A DNA stretch of 61,384 nucleotides from Xanthobacteraceae bacterium (lineage in GTDB: Bacteria; Pseudomonadota; Alphaproteobacteria; Rhizobiales; Xanthobacteraceae), in assembly GCA_031291445.1 (NCBI GenBank), contig JARLJA010000009.1, positions 1 to 61,384 on the forward strand. Reading direction: 5' to 3'. Under the pieces are notes generated by a model that saw only the letters and a list, made by a program, of their open reading frames with translations, was not told where the DNA came from and did no database searches. The stretch's first letter is position 1. Every line of letters begins with the position of its first letter. Of the stretch, positions 1 to 8,024 are shown one piece after another. A program made the position numbers and the translations under genes.

Positions 1-542
1 AGCGTCTGGCCAAGCTCGCCGGCGGCGTCGCGGTGATCCGCGTCGGCGGCGCCACCGAGGTCGAGGTCAAGGAGCGCAAGGATCGCGTCGACGATGCGAT
101 GCACGCGACCCGCGCCGCGGTCGAGGAAGGCATCCTGCCCGGCGGCGGCGTCGCCCTGCTGCGCGCCTCCGAGCAGCTCAAGCGCATCAAGACCCAGAAC
201 GACGACCAGAAGACCGGCGTCGAGATCGTCCGCAAGGCACTCTCCGCTCCGGCCCGCCAGATCGCCATCAACGCCGGCGAGGACGGCTCGATCATCGTCG
301 GCAAGATCCTGGAGAAGGAGCAGTACGCCTGGGGCTTCGACTCGCAGAGCGGCGAATACGTCAACCTGGTCACCAAGGGCATCATCGACCCGACCAAGGT
401 GGTGCGCGCGGCGATCCAGAACGCGGCCTCGGTCGCGGGCCTCCTGATCACCACCGAGGCCATGGTGGCCGAGCTGCCGAAGAAGAACGCCGGCGGTCCC
501 GCGATGCCTCCGGGCGGCGGCATGGGCGGCATGGACTTCTGA
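1..542 (+). CDS. groEL: Chaperonin GroEL, C-terminal part (5' end outside window)
   Basis: ATP-dependent 60-kDa chaperonin that folds cytoplasmic proteins with GroES. The reading frame enters the window with its first full codon at base 3 and gives about 179 residues up to TGA at 540-542. Recognisable signatures are the [16 protein letters not shown] segment, the [11 protein letters not shown] segment and the Gly-Gly-Met-rich tail ending GGMGGMDF. This covers roughly the last third of the usual 540-550 residues, including the return of the intermediate and equatorial domains. Rhizobia often carry several groESL copies; which copy this is cannot be told from the fragment. A strong hairpin terminator follows immediately, so the gene ends its operon. 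Confidence 0.97.
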   Translation, partial: RLAKLAGGVAVIRVGGATEVEVKERKDRVDDAMHATRAAVEEGILPGGGVALLRASEQLKRIKTQNDDQKTGVEIVRKALSAPARQIAINAGEDGSIIVGKILEKEQYAWGFDSQSGEYVNLVTKGIIDPTKVVRAAIQNAASVAGLLITTEAMVAELPKKNAGGPAMPPGGGMGGMDF

Positions 543-558
543 TCCATCGACCATCTCA

Positions 559-597
559 AGACACGAAAGCCCGGCAGCGATGCCGGGCTTTCTGTCT
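559..597 (+). terminator. Rho-independent-type terminator after groEL
   Basis: Perfect 10-bp stem AAAGCCCGGC / GCCGGGCTTT (566-575 and 582-591) with loop AGCGAT. The pairing extends outward through AGACA / TGTCT with one bulged C at 564. It begins 16 bases after the groEL stop codon. The T tract is short, but the stem is strong. Confidence 0.85.
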
Positions 598-697
598 TGG
601 AACTCGTGGGTCGCCGACACTCTCCTCGCGCGCCCGCGAAACTCCGGCATCCGCATGTCCGCGCGTGAACGGAATTCGATCCGCACTCGCCGTCGGG

Positions 698-711
698 TTG
701 ACTTGGATCAA
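698..711. promoter_or_regulatory. FixK/FNR-type box
   Basis: TTGACTTGGATCAA matches TTGA-N6-TCAA, the binding site of FNR/FixK-type regulators, with both half-sites perfect. The centre (704.5) would place a class II start near 746, about 43 bases before the start codon at 789. This suggests oxygen-responsive control of the downstream Spy/CpxP-like gene. Confidence 0.75.
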
Positions 712-788
712 AGGCATTTTCGCGCCGTCCGTGACACTCGGTTACCAATTCAGACCAGATGTATGAACTCGTCCACAGGGGATTTTCC

Positions 789-1385
789 ATGAAGAAAGTG
801 TTCTTACTCGCCAGTGCGCTCGCGCTGCTTACGCTTCCGGTCATCGCGAACGCGCAGGGGATCGTCCGGGGCGCGCGTGAGGGGGCCCGGGAAGGCAACC
901 GCGACGCCGGACCGCTGGGTGGCGTCGTCGGCGGCGCTGTCGGAGGTGCCGTCGGCGGCATCGAAGGCGGCGTGAAGGGAATCCTCGGAATTCCGCAGTC
1001 GAGCGGCGGTGGCCGGCGCGACAGGGTGATGACGGTCACGCAGATTGTGGACAACGTCGCCGCCGATACCGCGCGCCTCAAGGCCGATCTGAAGCTGACG
1101 CCCGATCAGGAAAAGAACTGGCCGGCATTCGAGGAAGCCGTGCGTGACAACAGCCAGCACGGTGCGGCGCGCGTGCAGGCGCGAATTGACCGCGTCCGCG
1201 CCAATCCGCCGATGGATGTGGTCGAGCAGATGAACAAGGAAGCGGATTTCCTCAACGAACGTGCCGCCGACGAGAAGAAGCTCGCGGACGCGGCCAAGCC
1301 GCTCTACGACAGCCTGGATGACAGGCAGAAGACGCGCTTCACGGACGGTATCGTGAAGTTGAGCAACGAGCGAAGGCTGGATTAA
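789..1385 (+). CDS. Periplasmic Spy/CpxP-like LTXXQ-motif protein
   Basis: 198-residue secreted protein. A signal peptide covers about residues 1-24 (MKKVFLLASALALL start, ANA-Q cleavage). A Gly-Ala repeat region with GGAVGG motifs follows at about 45-70, and the C-terminal half is helical, with LKLTPDQEKNWPAFEEAV. The LTPDQ-x-x-x-W/F pattern is typical of the LTXXQ family, whose members Spy and CpxP act as periplasmic chaperones or stress sensors. I chose ATG 789 over the in-frame ATG at 759 because AGGGG lies about nine bases before it and the signal peptide starts there. A FixK/FNR-type box lies about 80 bases upstream. The glycine-rich insert is unlike classical Spy, so chaperone activity is only inferred. 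Confidence 0.75.
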   Translation: MKKVFLLASALALLTLPVIANAQGIVRGAREGAREGNRDAGPLGGVVGGAVGGAVGGIEGGVKGILGIPQSSGGGRRDRVMTVTQIVDNVAADTARLKADLKLTPDQEKNWPAFEEAVRDNSQHGAARVQARIDRVRANPPMDVVEQMNKEADFLNERAADEKKLADAAKPLYDSLDDRQKTRFTDGIVKLSNERRLD

Positions 1386-1509
1386 GAGAGGTGTTGGACC
1401 AAGAGCCATCGGGACTTCGGCCTCTCGGTCGCCAGGACGGCGCTCCGATGATCTCGGCAACGCCTTAGCATCACACACTCCGTCAGGCTCGTGCACACAG
1501 GAGGATCCG

Positions 1510-2157
1510 TTGACGATTCGATGGACCATCATCGGCGCCATCATCGGCGCCATCGTCGCCGGCACGCTCACGGTCGGAATGTTGCTGTACACGGTCAGCA
1601 ACGCTCGCCAGGAGACGACGGCGCGGGAACTTCTGTCCGAAGTGATCGCCCTGGTGTCGCTGAAGGAGGGCTGGCTGCTTCAGGGCGAAGGCAGCCAGAC
1701 CGCGAAGTTGTCGGACAAGCGAGGACTTCCGGAAGGGGAAAGCGGCTCGGGTCTTTGGCTGTTGCCCGTGGAGATCAGGGCCGTTCTCGATGAGGCGCAA
1801 TGGAATGCTCCGCAAAACCAGAGCTACGGCTTCCTCCAGGGACGCCGTGTCTGGATCATCAGAAACGAGATCCTGCCCGGCGTTCCGCTGTCGTATCAGG
1901 GTCTCAACCAGGACCATTTTCCCGCACTGATCAGCTCCGCCGGAATGCAGGAGCTGTGCGCCTGGATCGAACGCGTGCAGATTGCCCAGAACGGCGGCGC
2001 GCTGACGGATCGTGGGCTCACGTCGCTGAGGCCCTATCTGGTGCCATTGGCCCAGGAAGATCGCGTGAAGGTGCTCAGCGTTCTGTTATCCCCGGACGCG
2101 CGAAAATTCCTGGCCGAGATTCGAGCAAAATGGGGTCGGGCACTGGTGGCGGAGTAA
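1510..2157 (+). CDS. Membrane-anchored protein of unknown function
   Basis: 215 residues starting at a TTG codon. The start is supported by a perfect AGGAGG at 1499-1504 with normal spacing and by the membrane segment that begins at once. One hydrophobic helix lies near residues 6-28, containing the repeated IIGAIIGAIV. The rest is a soluble, probably periplasmic domain of about 185 residues with no motif I recognise. It is followed by a lipoprotein gene and a small secreted protein on the same strand, so the three may form an envelope operon. Function unknown. Confidence 0.65.
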   Translation: MTIRWTIIGAIIGAIVAGTLTVGMLLYTVSNARQETTARELLSEVIALVSLKEGWLLQGEGSQTAKLSDKRGLPEGESGSGLWLLPVEIRAVLDEAQWNAPQNQSYGFLQGRRVWIIRNEILPGVPLSYQGLNQDHFPALISSAGMQELCAWIERVQIAQNGGALTDRGLTSLRPYLVPLAQEDRVKVLSVLLSPDARKFLAEIRAKWGRALVAE

Positions 2158-2216
2158 CGCGCAGGTCAGGCAGGGCTTTCACCCGTCGGGTGCGCTTGCC
2201 GAATGAGGGCAGGACA

Positions 2217-2792
2217 ATGATCTCGCTGGGACATCTGCGCAAGGGACTGGCTTTTGCCGCGTTGCTCATCTTTCCGGCGACGTTGTCCGGTTGCATTACC
2301 TCACGGGATGTCCTGCTGACTGCCGCGGCCACTCCGGTGGTGGCCGGAAGGTACGAGGTGCAATATCTTGTCGACGGCAGGTGGACGGCCTTTGGCGCGG
2401 GCTCGCTGGCTCTCAAAAATGGAAAATATGCGTGGGTTGAGGATCTGGAGGCGGCGTCGCTGTTGAAGCAGCCCCCCGGTGGATTGCCGTTCGCGTTGGC
2501 CGACATGGGAAACAATGTCTTCATCATTGTTGTCGCCACAAATGACCTCGGAAACCCGATGTGGGTCGGCAAGTACATGTATGGAGTTGCGCGGCGTGCC
2601 GGGCGCACGTTGCTCTACGATTTTCCGAGCTGCGAGGACCTGCTCGCGTCACAAGGAATCCCGGATACGCAAATCGAGAAAGCCGGAGCAGACGAGTGCC
2701 TGTATTCCTCCAGGGCCTCCCTCACGCGCGCGTTGATCGCCTATGCAAAACGAGAGGCCCCGTGGAAACGCCTGGCACCATCGCGCGGATGA
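2217..2792 (+). CDS. Predicted lipoprotein of unknown function
   Basis: 191 residues. The N-terminus is a lipoprotein signal: charged start, hydrophobic stretch AFAALLIFPATL and lipobox LSGC, with Cys at about residue 25 as the lipidation site. The mature part has beta-rich segments (GRYEVQYLVDGRW, KYMYGVARR) and paired cysteines that could form a disulfide (SCEDLL and DECLY regions). ATG 2217 is preceded by AGGGCAGGA. It lies 59 bases after the membrane protein at 1510-2157 and is probably co-transcribed with it. No family assigned. Confidence 0.65.
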   Translation: MISLGHLRKGLAFAALLIFPATLSGCITSRDVLLTAAATPVVAGRYEVQYLVDGRWTAFGAGSLALKNGKYAWVEDLEAASLLKQPPGGLPFALADMGNNVFIIVVATNDLGNPMWVGKYMYGVARRAGRTLLYDFPSCEDLLASQGIPDTQIEKAGADECLYSSRASLTRALIAYAKREAPWKRLAPSRG

Positions 2793-2862
2793 CACCCGCC
2801 ATCGGCGCGGTGCGCGGCGGCAACGAAGGACGCACGGCTCGGGATGCCGGAAGGTGCGAACC

Positions 2863-3087
2863 ATGACGCGTGCACTCGCGGTGATCGTCCTGGTGCTGAT
2901 CGCTTCGCCGTCACGGGCCGATGACCGTGTGCGTATCCCGGACGCATGCCGGGAACTGGCGGACCGGGCGGGGCTTCCGCTGACGCTGACGCGCTCGGAG
3001 GCCGCGCGTGCGGTCGCGTATCTCGCCCTCATGAACAGTCGGGACTCGGCGGTCCTGCGCTGTCGGCAGGCGATGGCGCGCGGCTGA
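2863..3087 (+). CDS. Small secreted protein of unknown function
   Basis: 74 residues with a clear signal peptide (MTRALAVIVLVLIASPSRA-DD). The mature domain is about 54 residues, helical, with two cysteines (DACREL and VLRCRQ). ATG 2863 is preceded by GGAAGG with good spacing. It lies 70 bases after the lipoprotein gene on the same strand. Two Cys at the two ends of a small helical protein suggest one disulfide in the periplasm. No family recognised. Confidence 0.55.
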   Translation: MTRALAVIVLVLIASPSRADDRVRIPDACRELADRAGLPLTLTRSEAARAVAYLALMNSRDSAVLRCRQAMARG

Positions 3088-3098
3088 TCCGGATCGGT

Positions 3099-3338
3099 TC
3101 AGGCTCCGCCCGCCGGTCCCGACAGATCAGGCTGGCTCAGGCCGAGCGCTTCGCACACCTGGCGAACCGAGCGCGCGTCGAGCTGGTGCTTGGTGCCGAC
3201 CAGCGGCAATTCCGCCGTGCGCCCCTCGCGGTGGATCGTGACGGTTCCGTGACCGTCTCCGCGTTCTTCCGCCTGGGTATCGAAACGGCAGCCCTGTTCG
3301 GTCAGCCACTTTCGGAACGTCGCGATTTCCATCTTCAT
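3099..3338 (-). CDS. HicA/YcfA-like small protein
   Basis: 79 residues. The pattern of an N-terminal helix (TFRKWLTEQGCRF), a beta hairpin with GHGTVTIHREGR, and a final helix (ARSVRQVCEALGL) resembles the HicA/YcfA double-stranded-RNA-binding-like fold of mRNA interferases. No HicB antitoxin gene lies beside it and the canonical GSHH motif is only loosely matched, so a functional toxin-antitoxin pair is not supported. Start codon ATG at 3336-3338. It converges with the small secreted protein gene at 2863-3087. Confidence 0.45.
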   Translation of the reverse strand: MKMEIATFRKWLTEQGCRFDTQAEERGDGHGTVTIHREGRTAELPLVGTKHQLDARSVRQVCEALGLSQPDLSGPAGGA

Positions 3339-3363
3339 CTCCCGCTGGTGGCGCTGTTCCAGG

Positions 3364-3519
3364 CTAGCTGACGAAATGGTAGATCCCGTTGAGTCCGATC
3401 AGGCCGACCACGATGAGGTAGATCGCGACGATGAAGTTCAGCAGCCGCGGCAAGATCAGGATCAGGATCCCGGCGATGAGCGCGACGATCGGCGCAATGT
3501 GATTGGCGGTCAGAACCAT
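3364..3519 (-). CDS. DUF3096-type small membrane protein
   Basis: 51-residue protein starting MVLTANHIAPIVALIAG and containing ILILILPRLLNFIVAIYLIV, ending in a short polar tail. It forms two hydrophobic helices separated by a Pro-Arg turn, which is the DUF3096 pattern of alphaproteobacteria. A GGGAGAG ribosome-binding site precedes the ATG. Function unknown in the family. It lies between the HicA-like gene and another small membrane protein on the same strand. Confidence 0.75.
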   Translation of the reverse strand: MVLTANHIAPIVALIAGILILILPRLLNFIVAIYLIVVGLIGLNGIYHFVS

Positions 3520-3600
3520 TTCGACTCTCCCGGAATTGATCGAGATTGACGCTTTCCCACAAACAGGCGCGGATTTGCCGCCGCGATCCGTTCAAGACAA

Positions 3601-3768
3601 CTAGGTTTTCATCACGACCCCGGCGGCGAGGATTGCATAGGCAATGATAGCCACCCAGAAGCCATAGAGCGTAATAAACGGAAGCAGCACGAAATGCCCG
3701 ATCAGGGCGAGCGCAGCAAGCACCAGCGAGATTGCGAAGATCGGCACGGTTGGGGTGTGTAGATTCAT
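3601..3768 (-). CDS. Small two-helix membrane protein
   Basis: 55 residues with start MNLHTPTVPIFAISLVLAAL, two predicted membrane helices (about 9-29 and 33-51) and a terminal Lys-Thr. GGAGAGG lies just upstream of the ATG. It is on the same strand as, and upstream of, the DUF3096-like gene, with 81 bases between them. No function known. The coding call rests on the good ribosome-binding site and typical membrane composition. Confidence 0.6.
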   Translation of the reverse strand: MNLHTPTVPIFAISLVLAALALIGHFVLLPFITLYGFWVAIIAYAILAAGVVMKT

Positions 3769-4064
3769 GTTGCCTCTCCGAGCGCGTGCCGGATTCGATC
3801 AGTTCGGCACAGACGAACACGCCGCCGAACGCCACGAACAGCAGCGCTGTCCGAGAGCAGGGATCGTAAGACGCAAGGCATCCGGCTTCGCCGCGCATGC
3901 CGAAACCGCGCGTAGGTTGACCCATTGCCCGTGTGAAGTCTGAGCAAAACAGCTCACAGGACGGCAACGAATTCGAACCTTGTTTGCACGGATATCCATT
4001 TGACGCGGGGAACAACGTTCGCCATCTTCGTCCGCACTGAAGAGTTTCATCAACGGAGAACCCA

Positions 4065-4208
4065 GTGAACCCAATGAAGAAGTGTGCTTTCGTTTTGGCC
4101 GCCCTCGCCGCCATCGCGTTCGCGATTCCGAGTGCTGATGCCAAGGAGATGCATCACCATCACCATCACCACCATCATCATCACCATCACCATCACCACC
4201 ATATGTGA
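4065..4208 (+). CDS. Secreted poly-histidine peptide (17 consecutive His)
   Basis: 47 residues from GTG 4065, whose site GGAGA sits six bases upstream; an in-frame ATG at 4074 is the alternative. Residues about 4-27 form a signal peptide (MKKCAFVLAALAAIAF, ending SADA). The mature peptide is only Lys-Glu-Met, then 17 His, then Met. The His run uses mixed CAT and CAC codons, so it is kept at protein level rather than being a simple slipped repeat. Such a peptide should bind Ni, Co, Zn or Cu in the periplasm, as proposed for Hpn-like histidine-rich proteins. No metal transporter is adjacent. A perfect terminator follows, so it is probably monocistronic. Confidence 0.75.
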   Translation: MNPMKKCAFVLAALAAIAFAIPSADAKEMHHHHHHHHHHHHHHHHHM

Positions 4209-4229
4209 TCGACCAATAGGTTTGCGACG

Positions 4230-4262
4230 AATGGCCCCGTAAGCGGGGCCATTTTACTTTTT
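4230..4262 (+). terminator. Terminator after the poly-His gene
   Basis: Perfect 10-bp stem AATGGCCCCG / CGGGGCCATT around loop TAAG (4230-4253), followed by TTACTTTTT. This is a textbook intrinsic terminator. Confidence 0.92.
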
Positions 4263-4507
4263 GGATAGTCCCATTGACGGCCCGACGACCGCCGTCTGCG
4301 CTCCATCCGAAGCCGGTAAGGGGCACTGCCCCAATTCCTGCGCCCGAGTACCGGCCCGCAACGTCCTCGTTCGCGCCAGAGCCACGATTTGCTTGTGGCC
4401 GGGAACCATTTCGCCCGGCGGAAGTTCCAGAAGCGCAACTCGCGAGCTTCGCCTGACGGGCGATCCTCTTTGTGCGACGCAACTATCATCAAGGATGGAG
4501 ATGGATC

Positions 4508-4708
4508 ATGGACTGGAATCGGGTTGAAGGAAACTGGAAAGAGTTCCGAGGAAAAGTGAAGGAAAAGTGGGGCAAGCTCACCGACGACGATCTCACGGCG
4601 ATCGACGGCAAGCGCGACCAGCTCGAAGGCCGCCTGCAACAGCGGTACGGCTTTGCCAAAGATCAGGTGCGCAAGGATATCGACACCTGGTTTTCCGCCC
4701 TCAAGTAG
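4508..4708 (+). CDS. CsbD family stress-response protein
   Basis: 66 residues, MDWNRVEGNWKEFRGKVKEK followed by WGKLTDDDL and a helical acidic-basic tail. This is the full-length CsbD pattern (VEGNWKQ, KVKEKWGKLTDDDL). CsbD-like proteins are small soluble four-helix proteins induced by general or envelope stress; their biochemical role is unknown. ATG 4508 was chosen over an upstream in-frame ATG because homology begins at MDWNR and GGAG is properly placed. A 457-base stretch without a convincing gene follows. Confidence 0.92.
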   Translation: MDWNRVEGNWKEFRGKVKEKWGKLTDDDLTAIDGKRDQLEGRLQQRYGFAKDQVRKDIDTWFSALK

Positions 4709-5165
4709 GCGGGCGGGCGCCGCTCGCCCGGGCGAAATCTCGCAGGTGCGGCCGTCACCCGGGTGGGGCGGCCGGCCCGGGAGGTCGTCACTCCGGTGGC
4801 GGCCGCGGACGGCGAGCCCTTCCGGGCCATCGGCGTTCGAGGATCGGCGGCATTCGAGTATCGGCCGATGGGAACAATTTGGAAATCTGAGCAATTTTGA
4901 CCACAACCGAACGGTAGATTCGTGCTTTGAATCTCACCGATTGAACGTAGTCGCACCGAAAGGTGGGGCTATTTCAGCGTGGGCTCAGTGCGCGGCCTTG
5001 GAGTGCTTCAAATGCGCGAAATGCGGTTTCGCAGGTTTGACGATTGACGGTCCCTTTGTTCCGAACGCCCCGATGAAGCCGCCAGCGGCCGAAAGCTGGC
5101 TCCGCCGATGGCGCCGAGCAGCGCGAGGCCGCGACGTGGATCGGTTTCCGAGCCGCGAGATCAGG
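4709..5165. other. Gene-free interval
   Basis: 457 bases with open frames on both strands but no ribosome-binding site, recognisable protein or clear hairpin. An AT-richer stretch near 4868-4975 could hold a promoter for the microprotein at 5166. No FixJ-type or FNR-type box was found. Confidence 0.5.
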
Positions 5166-5312
5166 ATGGAAAAGTTCATTCACGACGAGAACCTCAGACT
5201 TCTGCGCAAGGCGTTTTCCGAGACAGCCGAAGGAAGCAGGATAAGGCAGTTGCTCGACCTCCTTCGAATCGAGATGCTGCAAGGTCGATCCAGGAAATCC
5301 GAACAGAACTGA
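5166..5312 (+). CDS. Microprotein, paralogue of the one at 36653
   Basis: 48 residues, MEKFIHDENLRLLRKAFSET then a second helix ending in basic residues. It shares the pattern Ile-His-x-x-Asn-Leu-x-Leu-x-Arg-Lys, Ser-Glu-Thr, Arg and Leu-Leu-x-Leu with the microprotein at 36653-36823, so the two form a family. It is probably a short soluble helical hairpin. The ribosome-binding site is weak. No function known; related short ORFs are, from memory, frequent beside regulators in Bradyrhizobium. Confidence 0.6.
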   Translation: MEKFIHDENLRLLRKAFSETAEGSRIRQLLDLLRIEMLQGRSRKSEQN

Positions 5313-5457
5313 CGGAGACCGCCCCGCCCCATGTCGAAGCCGTCACCGTGGCGTCCCGGTCGTGCCGGTTGTGAAAATCAGCAAACCCACCTCGTGCCCG
5401 TGATGATTGCCGTGGCGACGGCGCCGCCCCTGCCTCCCAGGGGACCGGCAATGTCAT

Positions 5458-5471
5458 TTGATCCTGATCAA
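5458..5471. promoter_or_regulatory. FixK/FNR-type box
   Basis: TTGATCCTGATCAA is a perfect TTGA-N6-TCAA site, close to the ideal FixK2/FNR palindrome. It lies in the otherwise gene-free 5313-5643 interval. A class II start near 5506 would have CAAATT as -10 (5495-5500) and would lead to the acyltransferase at 5644. Confidence 0.8.
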
Positions 5472-5643
5472 CAACGACCGCCCGCTCACCGCGCAAATTT
5501 CCCTCAAGTCGATGTCCAAGGCGCCGGCCCCGACAAAGGTCGGCGTTTAACTACTCCGAGAAAGTAGCTGGTATAACGTCGATATTGGATTTCACCTTTG
5601 GTACAGTACCGGCATTGGGGACCTGAGGGGGGCTTGCGCGACA

Positions 5644-6846
5644 ATGAATGGATCAAGCGTTGCCCTCAGCAACCTTCGCGCCGTTGTGATCGTCGTCGTG
5701 CTCGCGTTCCATTCCGTTCTGCCCTACCTCGCCTCTCTGCCGGCTGCCGCCTATCCCTTCGACAGCGCTCCTTACCTGTGGCAGGCCTTTCCCATCGTCG
5801 ACAGGCATCGCTGGTTCGGCTTCGACCTGTTCTGCGCCTCACAAGACCTGAGCCTGATGGCGCTGATGTTCTTCCTCTCCGGCCTGTTCGTTTCACCGAG
5901 CCTCGCGCGCAAGGGTGACTGGGGCTTCCTGACAGATCGCCTGTTGCGGATCGGCGTGCCATGCGCCATCGCCATCATCGTGCTGACCCCGCTCGCCTAT
6001 TATCCGGCCTACCGCGTCACGGCCGTCGACCCTGGCGTGGGTGCGTATTGGCAGCACTGGCTCGCGCTGCCGTTCTGGCCGTGCGGACCGCAGTGGTTCC
6101 TGTGTCAGCTCCTGGCGTTCACCCTCGTCGCGGTCGTGATGCAGCGCTTCGCCCCCGGATGGGCCGAGCGTCTCGCCCGGCTGGTGGCCATCGCCGGCGA
6201 GACCCCGACCAGGTTTTTCGTCGTCCTCGTGACGGTCTCCACGGTGGCCTATGTGCCCCTCGCGCTGGCTTATTCTCCGTTCGCGTGGGCGAATTTCGGC
6301 CCGATCTCGTTTCAGGCCAGCCGCCCCGTGCTCTACCTCGTCTACTTCCTCGGCGGCTTCGCGATCGGCGCCCGCGGCTTCGACCGCGGGCTGCTTGCCT
6401 GCGACGGTGCACTGGCGCGGCGCTGGGCGGCATGGCTCGCCGCGGCCGTCTTCGGCTTTGCGCTATGGGCCGCGCCAACCTCCATGACCATGGACGATTG
6501 GAGCAATGCCCCTCTGCTCCTCAAGCTTGCCGCCAGCCTCGGCTATGTCGTGGCCTGCGCGTCCGGCTGCCTGTGTGTGCTGGCGATCTGTCTGCGCTTC
6601 GGGCGCGAGCGCTGGCGGGCGTTGGATAGCCTCTCGGCGAATGCCTATGGCATGTACATGGTGCATTACGGGATCGCCATCTCGCTGCAATACGTGCTGC
6701 TGGACACCGAGCTGTTTGCGATCGGCAAGGCCGCGATCGTGTTCGGCTGCACCATGGTCACGAGCTGGGCCATCGCCGCCGTCCTGGCCGGCGTGCCGCT
6801 CGTCTCTCGGCTGAAACCGGAGAAACGGCGATTGAGCGGCGCGTGA
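5644..6846 (+). CDS. Membrane acyltransferase 3 family protein (OafA/YrhL-like)
   Basis: 400 residues with about ten membrane segments. The early motif LRAVVIVVVLAFHSVLPY carries the conserved His of acyltransferase-3 proteins, followed by FDLFCASQDLSLM and LFFLSGLFV, also typical of the family. These enzymes move acyl (often acetyl or succinyl) groups from the cytoplasm to sugars or lipids outside. It overlaps the next gene by four bases at most and precedes an exporter, so an acylated envelope molecule may be made and exported by the same operon. A perfect FixK/FNR-type box 173 bases upstream suggests oxygen-linked control. The substrate cannot be told from sequence. Confidence 0.85.
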   Translation: MNGSSVALSNLRAVVIVVVLAFHSVLPYLASLPAAAYPFDSAPYLWQAFPIVDRHRWFGFDLFCASQDLSLMALMFFLSGLFVSPSLARKGDWGFLTDRLLRIGVPCAIAIIVLTPLAYYPAYRVTAVDPGVGAYWQHWLALPFWPCGPQWFLCQLLAFTLVAVVMQRFAPGWAERLARLVAIAGETPTRFFVVLVTVSTVAYVPLALAYSPFAWANFGPISFQASRPVLYLVYFLGGFAIGARGFDRGLLACDGALARRWAAWLAAAVFGFALWAAPTSMTMDDWSNAPLLLKLAASLGYVVACASGCLCVLAICLRFGRERWRALDSLSANAYGMYMVHYGIAISLQYVLLDTELFAIGKAAIVFGCTMVTSWAIAAVLAGVPLVSRLKPEKRRLSGA

Positions 6847-6890
6847 AGCCTGCTTTTGCGCGGCCCGGACATGAAATTGGATCCGTTACA

Positions 6891-8024
6891 ATGCCATTGG
6901 TTTTCACTCTCGCGTTCCGAAACCTGTTTCATGACCGGCTTCGTTTCGTCGCAACCGTGGTCGGGATCGTGTTCTCCATCGTTCTGGTCACGGTCCAGAT
7001 GGGTCTCTATCTCGGCTTCGGTCGCACGGTGACGACGATGATCGATCATGCGTCCGCCGATCTCTGGATCGTGCCGCGCGGAACCAAGTGCTTCGAGGAC
7101 CCATCGCTGCTGGACGCGCGTGAGCGGTATCGCGCGCTGTCGATCGAGGGAGTGGCGGAGGCGATCCCCGTCGTGATCGGATTTGCCGATTGGAGAATGC
7201 CGAGCGGTGCGACGACCCCGGTTTTCGTCATCGGTACGGATCTGCGCTCGGGCGGCCTGCCGCCGTGGGATCTGGTGGAAGGCCGGATCGAGGCGCTGTC
7301 GACGCCGAGGGCGGTCGCGGTCGATCGGTCCTATCTCGAGCGGCTCGGCATCTCGGGGATGGGCGCGACGGCGGAAATCCGGCAGCAGCTCGTGCGCGTC
7401 GCGGCCGTCACCAGCGGCATCCGGTCTTTTACCACGACGCCGTTCGTTTTCATGGACGTCGACCGGGCGCGGTCGCACACCGGAATCCCCTCAGCGAAGA
7501 CCACCTATTTTCTCGTTCGTCTGAGCCCCGGCGCCGACCTCACCCGCGTCCGCGGTCAGCTGGCGTCAAAAATATCGGACGCCGAGGTCCTGACCCCGGT
7601 CGAATTTCGCGAGCGCAGCCGAACATTCTGGCTGTTCAGCACGGGCGCCGGCGCCGCGCTGTTCGCCGGCGCCCTGCTCGGCGTGATCGTCGGCACCGTC
7701 ATCGTCGCCCAGACGCTCTATTCGAGCACGAAGGAGCATCTGAACGAGTTCGCCACGCTGCGGGCCATCGGTTCGTCCCGAGGATACATCTACAAGGTGA
7801 TCGTCTGGCAGGCGCTGCTCAGTGCCGTCATCGGCTTCTCGATCGCCGCGCTGATCGGTTGGGCCATCGTGCGGCTCACCGCGGAGACCGCGCTGCCGAT
7901 TCTCATCACGCCCGGACTGATCGCGGGCCTGTTTTCGCTCACCATCGTCATGTGCATCGCGTCGGCCATTGCCGCCATCGTTCAGGTCACGCGCATCGAC
8001 CCCGCCACGGCGTTCACGCGATGA
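6891..8024 (+). CDS. DevC-like ABC transporter permease (MacB/FtsX type)
   Basis: About 377 residues from ATG 6891 (MPLVFTLAFRNLFHDRLRFV). An earlier GTG at 6843 overlaps the previous stop codon and would add 16 residues. There is one N-terminal membrane helix (about 18-40), then a large periplasmic domain, then three C-terminal helices beginning near GAGAALFAGALLGVIVG. STKEHLNEFATLRAIG is the conserved FtsX-domain coupling segment of DevC proteins. With the ATPase and adaptor downstream it forms a DevBCA-type exporter, a system known from cyanobacterial glycolipid export. The start codon is the main uncertainty. Confidence 0.85.
   Translation: MPLVFTLAFRNLFHDRLRFVATVVGIVFSIVLVTVQMGLYLGFGRTVTTMIDHASADLWIVPRGTKCFEDPSLLDARERYRALSIEGVAEAIPVVIGFADWRMPSGATTPVFVIGTDLRSGGLPPWDLVEGRIEALSTPRAVAVDRSYLERLGISGMGATAEIRQQLVRVAAVTSGIRSFTTTPFVFMDVDRARSHTGIPSAKTTYFLVRLSPGADLTRVRGQLASKISDAEVLTPVEFRERSRTFWLFSTGAGAALFAGALLGVIVGTVIVAQTLYSSTKEHLNEFATLRAIGSSRGYIYKVIVWQALLSAVIGFSIAALIGWAIVRLTAETALPILITPGLIAGLFSLTIVMCIASAIAAIVQVTRIDPATAFTR

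Noticed and set aside
804-1601. Minus-strand open frame of 265 codons over the Spy-like gene
   Set aside because: The plus strand has a signal peptide, the LTXXQ motif and a good ribosome-binding site.
4868-4900. GGAAC-containing stretch as EcfG-type stress promoter
   Set aside because: No CGTT at the required 16-17 base distance. No convincing EcfG promoter was found elsewhere by eye.
5548-5568. CTACTCCGAGAAAGTAG, a possible extra FixJ-type site
   Set aside because: The GTTTCC core is absent and it has no fitting -10 at 24-25 bases.
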